Of a DNA stretch of 64,000 nt, positions 23,801 to 35,800 are shown piece by piece. The translations under genes and the position numbers were made by a program. Numbering within the stretch: the stretch's first letter is position 1; each line of letters begins with the position of its first letter. Source of the DNA: Daphnia pulex (lineage: Eukaryota; Arthropoda; Branchiopoda; Diplostraca; Daphniidae); assembly GCF_021134715.1 (NCBI RefSeq), contig NC_060020.1, forward strand, positions 6,634,001 to 6,698,000, in the 5' to 3' direction. Below the pieces are notes generated by a model. The model had not been told where the DNA came from. It did no database searches and saw only the letters and a list, made by a program, of their open reading frames with translations.

Positions 23801-26800
23801 AGTGACAAACAAAAAAGAAAAATGGCCGAATTGGCTCCTACTTTTTCTTTTTTTATTTGTCATTCGTGACGTTCACTCTCTTTATGTATTCAAAATCTTG
23901 TTCAATTCGGTCGATTTTCTTGACTTTAAAGCCACCAGCAAGTCCTTTTCTTTCTCTCTCTCTATTGCCTCTTTTCATTCGTCGCTGACAAATTGAATTT
24001 GCATTGCATCTCTTGTTCGACGTCTTCTTCTTCTTCTGCTTCTCTTATTTGATATCATCATTTTGTTTGATTTGATTCATAGAGAAACGGATTGCATGTC
24101 TTCTACTTCTTCTTCTTCTGATCCTTCTGCTTCTTCTTCTTCTTCTTTCCTTGGGTTTTCTCTCTCGGTTCTTTTGGTCGTTCCAAGTGCTCCGTGTGTC
24201 GAGCGCTCAAGTTCTACTTCTGTCCGAGTGACGTCATTGTCTGTCATCATCAAACCTTGTGACTATGATGTTATAACCAATGACAAAATAAAAACCATTC
24301 ACGTGTTATTAAGACGTTTGCCCACACATATTTGATCATCTTCTTCTTCTTCTTTTCTACCCCCCTCGGCGTCCTGCTTTGCCGTCCGTCCGGAACAACA
24401 ATCGACTCGTCCAGGTGATATGGGTGTGCATCTTGTGCCGGAAGAAACAGGAACTAGTTGTTAAAACGGGTAAATGGATACTACCTAGCATCCCGGGACC
24501 GATGCAATCTCAGCAGCAGCAGCAACAACACCAACAGCAACAATCTGGTTTCGGTAGTGGTGTCGGTGGTGGACTGTTGATCAACGATAAACGGCCGCGA
24601 CTGGAACGGGCCGTCAGTTACGACAGGGAAAGCAGTAGCGTTGGTGTCAGTGCCGGTTTCGGACATCACCACCATCGGACTTCTTCCACGTCCTCCGTCG
24701 ATCCATCCGGAATCATACGGAGTGGCTCTAGTCTGGCCGGAGGACAGCCGGCTGGCTACCCAAACACTCAGCCACAACAACAGAATCAACAACACCAGCA
24801 GCTGCCCAACAGAGGTCAACTCCAACGTTCCGGAAGTTTACAGAGTCATGGAACGAGTTCTTGGAGGAACAACAGCGTTCCACACCAAATGTCCTCCGAT
24901 CTCATCGACAACTCTCCCGCTAGAGGTACGTATCTACGATGGGAGACAATATGTTCATCCTTATCCTCCTTTTGGAACCGTCATCTTTTTTTTCTTCTCT
25001 CTCTAGTGGTGGTGGGGGGGGGAGGAGGACGTTGTGTGTTTAATTGATGATATCAGCAGAGCTAGAAAGCAGCTGATGGGGACCCTTTTAGTATTCTATA
25101 CTATATAATACAGCCATTGTAGTCTGGTAAGGCATCAGGAGCAGCAGCAATAGCTAGTAGTCATCGTTGTAGTAGTAGTAGTAGTAGTTGAGGCCCATAA
25201 AAAAGAGGTCGGCGAAAAGGGCTAGCTCGCCATTTGTTGGCAAGAGTTTCAAAAAACTTTTTGGCGCGCTCATATAAGGAGCAGAGAAGAGAGAAAAACA
25301 GCTCAGCTCAGCTCCAGTCTTATTCGCGGCTCCTTGAGTCTTTCCGTTCCACATCGATCCATTTCTTTTTCCCCCTCCCCATCCTTATGTATAGTACATA
25401 TACATATTTCTTGCAGCCTCAGAGTCTCTCTTCTGTCCTTGTCTCTGCGTTGCTCCGACCAAGAGAGTCCGTCCGATTGGATTAAAAACAGTCTCTTTAT
25501 ATGATGATGGTTCATATATATAGTATACTTTGTCGTCGTCATCGCAGTAGTCAAGTGGGTGAGCAGACAACGACATGGACTAAGAGGAGTGAGGTTGAAA
25601 ACAAAAGAAGCGGGATAAAAATCGTTCAGGTTTTGTCACCGGGCAAAAAAAAAGAAAGAAAAAAGCCGAGCTAGAAAAGAAAGAAGCGAGTGGTTTTTTC
25701 TCTTCTATATACGTCGGTCGAGAATAATAACCCCGGCAGTTTGCCCGATGTATAAATCAAGCGATACGAAGGAGGAGAGAGAGAGGTGGGTTTTAGGTTT
25801 CGGGTTTGCTGCTGCTGCTGCTGCTGGTTGGGGTGGTGCTGCGTTGAGCTGAACGGCTTTTATGTATTGATCCTGTATAATACGGCGTCTCTAAGGCAAA
25901 AGAGTCGAGGCTACACGGACGGGCTACACAGCGGAACTACACACAAGCTGTGTGTGTGTAGTATTATTATACCTGTGTGTGTGTATCTATATTACATGGC
26001 CCGGGTTTCGTTGATAGCATTTATTTAAAAAAAACAAAAAAGGTAACTCGCATGTCGGGGTCTGCGCCGCATGATTGGGGTCTTCCATCCAAGTCTAATC
26101 TTATCTTGGTCAGAAAAGAATTGAATTTGCAAAGTCTGTCGAGAGAAGAGAGAGAGAGTCGAAAGTAATAAGGACGAGTGTGTGCTCGTCCTGTCAACTG
26201 CCAACGTGACGACAGCAACTGCTGAAGGGGAAAGCGAAATCGGATGTGTCAAGATGGAGTAACGTTGATCCGCATAGACGACTGGATTTTTCAAACGTGT
26301 TGGATACATATCAGTCTTGCCCTTATGTCCTGGAAAAAGAAGAAGAAGGGAAAACAAGTCGGGGGAAAAAAAGAAACCCGACTATAGCAGCAGCAGCAGG
26401 AGCAGCAGAGAAAAAGGGATTGGCCCGAAACGACGACGCCGTGTAGCTCAGCCTTGAAACCTAACCTAACCGACACACACACACACACAAGTAAGGATAT
26501 TGATTGGCGTATCGATCAGTTTTGCCTCTTGGCTGCCAGGAGTGTGTGTGTGTGTGTGTATACGCGTTACTAGGCAGCTAGCTAGAGCTGCACGAACGAA
26601 CCAACCCTGTTTCCTTTTTTCTCTCTCCTTTTATATACCTTGTTCTTCTTCTTCTCTTTGGGTCGCTCGTCGTTGTCGTCAGCTCTTCGGTCCGGTCGTC
26701 CGGTCCACCGGTCGGGGTGGTACATAGTGGGGAGGGACGGGGGGGGATAGGCATTTCTTTTGAGGCCTCCATATCCACTTATTGTATGTAACGTATATAG

Positions 26801-29800
26801 CCTACGTGTGTGTGTGTGTATGTACGTTGATAGAGAGAAAGAGAGTCTCTTTTCAGTCGGCTGGCTGGCTCGACAAAAGAAGATGGTTCGTGTTGAACCA
26901 AAAGAGCCAGAGAATGGAGCAGAAACAAGTTGCGCCGAGAGACGATTGCGTCATCTCATATGTGTGTGCTAGTAGTAGTCTATATACTGCTCGGCTGTAG
27001 CCATAGGGTATAGTCTTTTCTTCTGTCTTTTCTTCTTCTTCTTCTTCTTCTTTTTGCTGAGTCTCTTTTCAACCTGGGAGGGGGAGGGGGTGGGAGGAGG
27101 GGGTGGAGGTGATTGTGTGTTCTGATCTCTTTATTTGCTCACTCTCGTTCCTCGTCTCACAGCAGCAGCTCCCTTTCATCATCTTATTCTTCGTTCCTCC
27201 GATAGAGACAGAAAAAAAGAGGTCCACTGTACATGTATATAGTATGTGCTCGATAATACTCGACTGCTGGACCGCTATACTGTGGGCTTGCGGCAATATC
27301 GCTCAAGTCGGTCGGCCGGAAATTCTTTTCATCATTCGAGAAAAAAACCCGTTTCGAATGATTTCCAGTTGGCGGTTTTTTCCAAAATTTCCTCCGCTGT
27401 ACTTTTATTTTTTTCTTTCGTTTCATTACCGGCAAACGTTTGATCGACACTGCTGTGCCGTGATCAAACGTGATTTTTACACCGACACGAGATGACACGG
27501 TGATTTTTCTTATTGCTCTTTTTTATCCGAAATTTCTAGGAGGCGGTGGACCGGTCGGCGGAGTAGCGGAATACGGGCCGTCGGTGTCACAACAGCAGCA
27601 GCAAGCGATTTATCCTTCTTCCGGAAGAGGAAGCAGCGTCCCTCTGACGGCCGGTATGGGCAGCAGTTCCGGCCAACAGCAGCAGCACCAGTTCCGACGC
27701 GGTGCCAGCAGTAGCTCCTGGTCGGACTACCGCGGCGACAACTTTGACAAACTCAATCCGCAGCAACAGCAGTTTCTACAGCAACAGCAGTTGAATTCAG
27801 TTCATCCGCGCAGCACGAACAACCCGGGATTAGTGAAAGTGCGCAGCAGTAGCTACGATCACGGTGACTACTACCAGGACGACTACAATCGCGGACAAGG
27901 CGGCCAGAGGCTGAGTGGAGGTGTCTCGTCCGCCGAGCGAAGCCTTCCAGTCGTTCATCCGCAACAGCATTTGCGTCAGCAGCAGCAGCAGCGGCAACAA
28001 CATCCAGCGCACCACCACCATCATCACCATCACCGACAGCACCAATCGTCTTCCGAGGAGGAGCTCCGCTCCACATCCGAGTGCACCAGTTGTGAGGATG
28101 TCGAAGTGGAGAGCGAATCCGTCAGCGAAAAAGGTAAGCCAACCGTGTTTTTTTTTGTGGGGGGCGTGTCATCAAGTTCGCGATTATTTTTGTAACCGAA
28201 AACAATCTCTGAACTTTCTCAACAACAAACAAATTAGCGCTGTATAAATGTGTGTGCATTTAGGAACCAGATTTCATCAATCGAATAGTGAGGAAATGAC
28301 TTCCGTTTTTTTGTTTTAATGTTAAAACAAACAAATTATATGCAAATGGCCCATTTGAATTGTAAGAGAATATCAAATGAGTTCAAACCATCAAAAGGGA
28401 CAAAAAAATTATCAATAAAACAAACCCCAACGTGCCCCCTATACTACCTAACTGTCTAGGTGAATTGGATACGGTCAACGATCGTTCGTGGCCAGCCAAT
28501 CAGGCCGGCGGTCGCCACCACGGCGGCGGCGGTGGCGGCAAATTCAAACAAGCGGTGAGCCATTAAAAAACAATAAACCCCATACCACCCCCACAAGCCA
28601 TCATTATTTATCACTCGTGTCCGTTTATTTATTTTTTTTTGCGTCCTTTTCGTTTCGATTTTTTTTTTCTTTCATTTTGACAAATTTTCATTTCGGGTTT
28701 CGGTTCGTTTCGTTTTTCCTCCCGCCGGTCATTTTTCTTTTTAAATTCAATATCCGTCCCACCCTCCAATTTTGGAAAAATCACCATCACACAAGAAATG
28801 TGAAAGCCACACCCAGATGATTTCGACAATAATCTCCCGTCCGACCAAATATCTTAAATGATAAACACACACAAAAACATATTTAGAATTCTGCCCCCTC
28901 CACTTTTTCACGTTTTTTTGGATCTCTTTTTTTATATCTTACTCGTTTCATTTTTTCTAAATTTTTTTCTCTTTTTTCTCGCTATTTTTTGCTCGTTGTC
29001 TATGTATACGAACGTTGTCTGCGTGTGTGTGTTTTTTCTCTCTTTTTTAATACTCTCTCTCTCTCTCTAACTCTCTAACTCTCTCTACGATTGCGCGCGC
29101 GCTGAGGGCTGGCACACAACATCTATATATCACTGTGTTTTTGGCTGACTGCCTTTTTGTGTGTGTGTGTCTGTCGCTATATCATATTATCTTTTCTTTC
29201 TTTCTCTCTCTCTCTCTCGTCGTGTGGTGTGTGTGTGTGTGTGTGCGCGAGTTTTGCTTTTGGATTTTTCCTCATCGCCAACCGAACGAGACTCTCTCGC
29301 TCTCCAATCACACGCAACAACAACAACAACACTTGCATTTATTCTATTTTTTTTTCGTCGGTATATTATTTCTAGGCAAGAAAAAAAAAGGGAAAGAAGT
29401 TGTTGTTGTTGTTGTGTGATTTCCCCCCCCCCCCACCCCATTCCCTCCATCGGCGCGGCCCTATTGGATGTTGTGTAGTTTCTTCTTCTTCTTCTTCTTG
29501 GCCCCAATCTTTCACACGAGATCTGTGGGGGCCACACACACTCGGTGAGAGGAGAGCAATCGCTTTCAGGAGAAAAGAAACTCGTGGAAGAGATCGATAT
29601 AGAGATGGAGCCACTATAGGAGGGGGGCTCATCCCTCCTTCTTCTTCTTCACCAAAAGGAGAGGGAAGAAGAAGAAGAAGAAGAAAGAAAGGAGGGAAGA
29701 AGAAGAAGTAGGAGGGTTTTGAGATGACAGGCGAGCTAGCGACTCTTTGATGACAGTCAGGGAGTCATAGTCAGTAGTGGAGTGACTGTGGAGCAACGCA

Positions 29801-32800
29801 CAGCCGAAAGGATGTCGATGAGGTATCATGGTGGTGGTGCTGCGCACGTTATTAGGATCTTGCAGCAGCAGCACCAGCAGGAGCCGCCCAATCGTTTGGC
29901 TTCCTCCTCATCATCGCACTGAAATTCTTCTTCTTCTTCTTTGGCGGCCGACCGCATCGTCGTCTAGGCGAATTTCGTTTCGTCTGGATTACCTTCCGTT
30001 TCTTCCGGTTTTTTTTTTGTTTTTTTTTTTTGGATTTGGTTTTTTCGTTTTTTCTTTGCGTTTCCGTTTTGGTGCAGCACCGCCGTTTCGGCCAAGTTGA
30101 GACGAAAAGAAGTTGTTTTTTGGTCAGTGGTCGGAAATCAAGATGGCGGTGCGGCCATGTGGTCAGTGAAAAAGGGCCAAAGTGGCGAATCGAATCCAAT
30201 TGGTGGCCGTGTGATGTAGTTTTGTCAAAAAATTGTTATGATCTAAGCCGTGTCTAGTGTCCGAATACGATCCCACAAAACCATACGGTAGGCCTTACGT
30301 GTTCCACTTAGAGAGGCCCCTGAGGCCGCGGCCGTTGGGCAGCGTCGGCGGAACGATGATCAGCCGGAGTAGCAGCAGCAGCGGAGCGCCGGAAGCAGAC
30401 GGAAGAGGAGGCTACACAACCAGAAGTGGTGGCAGGGACCAATACGGCGCCTACCGAGGAGGAGCGGGCGGAGGAAGTGTTGGCCGACTGCACGTAGGCG
30501 TAGGCGTAGGAGGAGGAGGAAGAACATCAGTCGACACGGCGTCGTCGGCCATGGCGTCTGCCGAGTGCTCGGCTCAGCGGAGGAGTTTCTTCCAGCAAAG
30601 AGGACAAGAGAGACGCCTACCGGATGCCCCTTCCGACGGCGTCATCCGTAGTGCCTCGCTGCAACATCAGCCGTCGTTGTCCATGTCATCGTCTTCTTCG
30701 ATGATGGCCGTGTCGGCCGGACCGACGGCCTTGTCGTCGTCGACGTCGGCCATCCACGGGACCAACCACATCCATCACCACCACAATCAACGCCAGCACA
30801 GTCTCAACCGGAGTCTGAGCAACAGCAGCGGCGTCGCTCGCATCAGCTCATCGGCCAGCATCCCCACCTCGGCCTCCAAATCGACCATCGCCGGCGGCAA
30901 CAACAATAACAACAACAACAGACAACTCAAGAAAACGGTTCGCTTCGACGCCGACGAAGATGGGCCGGCCACCACCACCACCGCCGCCGCCGTCACGACG
31001 ACGACAACGACGACGACCATTTCCAGTTCTTCTTCGAATCTTCCGTCCAGGAATCTCAAAGCCAATGGGCTCCTGAGATCCGAATCCTCGCTGCTGGCCA
31101 GCAGCACAGTCGCCGACGCCAGCTGGAAAGGCGACAACAAAACCTGGGATTGGCTCATGAAAGGTCACGGCGACGGGGGTGACAATTATCGGCATCACCA
31201 CCACCAAGACTCGAGAGAATCCGCCGGTAGGGATTCTGGCGTCGAGACGCTCACGTCCGGCGAAGACGTCGTCGTCGTCGTTCCTCGCAGCAAACACCAT
31301 TCAGCCTCGTACGATCACCATCACCACCACCACCAACAACAACAACAACACAGACCCAAGGTAAAACAACAAAACGCTCCCAAGTCCATCGGCGAAAAAA
31401 AAATTTTTTGCGCCGCGACGCCACCCCCTCCTCCATTTGGATCCTTTCCTCTCATGTGATATGATGAAATGGAAACTCGGCTTTTATCCTCCTCCTCCTC
31501 CCCCCGTCACACGCACTATTTAACACTCCCCACTTCTTCCGCAGTAGTTTCATTTTTGATGATGTTAAAAACCAACGCATAACATAAATCAGTGCGGCCA
31601 TTTTCAAAAAGAAAAAGACAAAAAAATTCGGTGATGACCACGCAGACGGGGCGCCATTGCGGAGCCTTTACACTAATTAGATGCCTGCGTAATAACTTGA
31701 AAAAAGCCAAAAAAAGCAACCCCCCTTCTATTGCGTCAATCCCGCTTGACTGTATATTTATATCTATACCGTACAGTGTAGTAGAGCATATCTAAGTAAG
31801 TACTGCGCTACTCAAGTATACTCGGTGTGTGCTGTCGTCGTCGCTATACAGTATTTTTCTTTTTCATCAAAAATACTTCACCAGCAGCCATCGTCTTCCC
31901 CTCCCCCCTCCTTTTTTTTTTTTAACTTTTGGCCTGTGTTGTATATACAAAAGCCTTTACGTAGTGTATATATTGTAGTGTTGTTGAGAGTAGTGTAGCT
32001 GTCGAGTAGTAGTAGTAGTAGTAGTAGTAGTTGACTGGCCACTTTTGAGTCATTGAATGCTTTATTGCAATGTCTCGGACCGAATCATTTCCAACTTGAT
32101 TTCCAATAGCTCACACTCGAATGGAGGACGCGTGACAAGTTTCTCCTACTCATCTTTTTTTGGGGGGAGTCTGGATGTCCAGATCAGTGTCCATCCCGAT
32201 GATGGATGATCACGTGGCGATAGGCTATAGTGTGTGTTCACACATCTATATCGAAACGGCCTATACATTTTGATTCGATCTCTCTATCTCTACATTGTAT
32301 ATATAGATAGTGAGATATACTACAGACTTGGAAACAACTTGCCGGACTGCCGTTTTGGTTTGGAGCTTAGAACTGTATATCTCTTTGGTCGTGTAGTCGC
32401 TCCCGGATGAGATTTTTTTTTTCTTCTTACCCCCCATTTGGAAACTGTTAAGCAGGGCAAAAAAAAAAGAGAAAGAATGAATCTCCCCGGCGTGACTATT
32501 ATAGTCGACACACACACAGTGTATCCATCGTCTTGTGGTGTGCCGACAACGGGATTAAGGGCGGGTATCTATACAAGAAGAGTCCTGCTGCTGATGGCTT
32601 GCCGACGATGATGGAAAAGAGTTACAGTTAGGAGGACGAGGCCTCTGTCTCATTTTTATTTCGACTACATCGGATAGCCGTTAGATTGGACTGGAGCCCG
32701 CCAAAAAAACGAACCAAGTAAAAAAGAAAAATGAAAAGAAATTGTGGGTGTGTCCGACGATTTGTTTCAACATTCTTCTTCTTCTTCTTCCTTTTTTGTT

Positions 32801-35800
32801 TCTGGAGAGCAGCAGCAGCACTAACTAATACTTTGGAGACGCTAGTGGGTGTGGGGGGTGAAAGATTCTTACAGCTGACGGATGATGAGTTCCGCTTCTT
32901 CTTTGTTCGTAGGTGCTGCGTGATAGAGGGGGAGGCAGACTAAAAGGAGGGTGTGGTGGCTGCTGGGTGGAAGAAGGACTAGGGGAACATAAAGAGATCG
33001 CAACCGTTGCGTCGCCGTGAATGGCACAGCACACACACACAGTCTCTCCTCTCTCTCTCTCTCTCTCACAGACATCTTGAATGTGTCCTCAGACTTCTTC
33101 TTCTTTTCGTCTTGATCTTTTCTCCAACAGCTCGTCTTTTCCATGTCGCTTTTGACTAGCAACGACGACATAAAAAAAAAATAAAAAATAGAAGTAGGGA
33201 GTAGAGGAATATAAGAAAAGAAGAAGGAAGAAAGAAAAGAGTTCGGTCGGATACATCGCGTGAGTCTTCGAGTCCGCGCGCGCGCTGACAACGCTCTATA
33301 GATTTAGCTCTCTCGAATCGACGAGCGTGAGTGTTCTGGAATGAGGAGGGGGGCAAAAGGAAGGGCGAGGGGAGGGGATAGATGGATGGAAGGAGGGAGG
33401 ATGTTTGGCATTTGCATATCGAGACGATACATCTGTGCAAAAGGGTAGAAATTCAGAAGAAAAAAGGCAAAAAGAAGAAGAAGAGCACGCCATCAAATCT
33501 CTTTTTACTTGGGATTTCTGGTCTATATAACCAGCAGCTTCAAGCAAACCCCACTTTTACCTCGCCCGTCACACAAAACCCTCCTCCTCCTCCTTCCATC
33601 CGCCGTACTGAAAGAGGCAACCGACCGACGTCAAACACAACAAACAGAGCAGCCATCGTCGAGCTACTACTACTGGGAGGGGGCTCAACACAGCACACAG
33701 TCTAGGGTAGTAGAGAGATAGTCTAGATGAATACGTTTATCTGAGCAGGGAGTAGGAAAAAGGGGGCCGAGAAGCAGCACGGAATCATCGAGCTCAAGTG
33801 AAGCAAGAAAAAGGCATCAGCAGCAACAACAAAAACAAGGGACGGGGGGGAAACAACAACAAACGAAAAACAAAACAAGAGTTCGTCCGTCCGTCTCTAT
33901 TTATATATTATATACATAGACCCAGAACCGAGCGAAACAAATGCTGATGGATGGTGTTTGGCCTACGAATTGACTTGCATGTCGATGTGTGTATATTCAG
34001 TACTACATCTAGACAACGCTTGCGTCATATAGACTTGGGCTCTTCTTATTATTATTCTGATTCTATCACTGCTTGTATATTTATATTCGCCTTTATTTCC
34101 TAGACATACAACACGGAGGAGCCGGCTTCTCCTGCTGGCTCCTGGCCTTTTTTTTTATTCTTTATGTATACATAGATTCTTCCATCTTTTTTTTTTTAGC
34201 TTCTTCTTCTTTTCTCTGTGTTGGCGACTTGTCTTTCGATATCAATAGACATCAATTGATATGATGTGCTGTGCTATATGATTACCATCTTTTTCTTATT
34301 CCCCTCTCGTCCTGGGCTTTTCCAGTTGCTCCTTTTTTGTTTCGGTGTTGTTCGCTTCCGATTCCTAGCTAGAACTTCCTCCGCTGCTTCCACTTTGCAC
34401 ACACACACATAGATACAGAGAGACGTATAGCCTGGCCTCCCGTATCGAGGGCATCATCCAATCCCACACACATTGACACACACACACATCGCAAGAACAT
34501 GGAGATGTTTGGGTATACTATATACTGCTGTTGCCTAGTAGAGTCGTGCATTGTAGACGCAAAGCCAAAAGAAAAGGAAGGAAGGAAAGAGCTGCTGCTG
34601 CTGCTCGACCGGCCCAGCAGCGGCGGCGGCGGCCTTCCATTTTTGGCTTCATCATCATCTCTCTTTTCTCTTATATAGACCCCCCCATCCCATCCCAACC
34701 CCCGCCACCCGTCCGACGCTTTATTATATTGGGTCTTGTTTTGTCCGCCGCACACGGAATGCCTTCTACTCTATGTCTATGCACGTCCGATCCGTCTATA
34801 CACTTAGATCCCTATCCCGAAACCTCATTCGATAACAACAACAATAAAACAAACAAACCCCCCCACCCAAAAAAAAAAAATTACAGAAACAAAAAACGCC
34901 AGACACACAAAAAAAAGGAAGGAGAAAGAAATCGAGAAGAAGAAGAAGATCTTTTTATACATGTGCGCCACTATATCACGATACAAAGACTCTCGTTATT
35001 GAGCAGTCTGTGCATCGTTTCTTCGTTTAACCCAATGTGATATTTATTCCATCACGGTTGGCAGATATATACTTTGCTGGCCTTGCTGGATTGCTGTTGT
35101 CGACAAGTTCCGCCCACCCCCAAAAAAATGATTCGAGATTTTTCTGTTGGAAAATTTTCTTTTTCATTTAAAAACTGCAATTCTTTTCTTTTTTTTGGGG
35201 GGGGGGGCGACAGTAATTTGCACAACAACAGTTACAACAACAACAACGAGCAGTATTGAATTGATGGGCCGGAGATTAGATTTTGGGTGTCTTCTGTACC
35301 GTGCTGATGCAACCTAACGTGATATAGTGGGCACATGGATTCTTGGCTCAGTGATCACGCTTGCCATTTTCTGCGCGGGAGGGGCCAACAATTCCTTCGT
35401 CTTCTTCTTCTTCTTCTTGTGCCATTTCTCCATCAACGATTTTTTGGGATCATTCCCCCTATCCACACATTTTCGGTGGTTGATCGCCTCCGTCTAGATC
35501 GAACTCGCCTCGGGTACGTCCGTGGCATTCCACGTTCGATGATCCGTCGATGACGGATGGCGCTGCAACGCAACCGACGTCCATCCGCATTGGCATTAGC
35601 ACTCGTGTGATCTTCACATTTCTCTTTTGTTTTTTGTTTTTTGTTTTTTGTTTTTTTTTTCTACTCTTCTCTCTCTTCCGATTTTGGCTCCTTTTTAATT
35701 TGTTTGTTTCTTTGCAGTTGGGTTAGACTGGGGCTTCCATTTTCATTCCGCTTCATTTTCTCTTATTCTCTCTCGTCTTGAATTTTTCTACTTTTTTGTT

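Noticed and set aside
26171..26192. Short hairpin considered as a microRNA precursor
   Set aside because: The stem is only 8 bp with a six-base loop, far shorter than a microRNA hairpin, and the flanks do not extend the pairing.
30787..31300. Minus-strand frames opposite the large Rim linker exon
   Set aside because: They are antisense shadows of trinucleotide-rich coding sequence.
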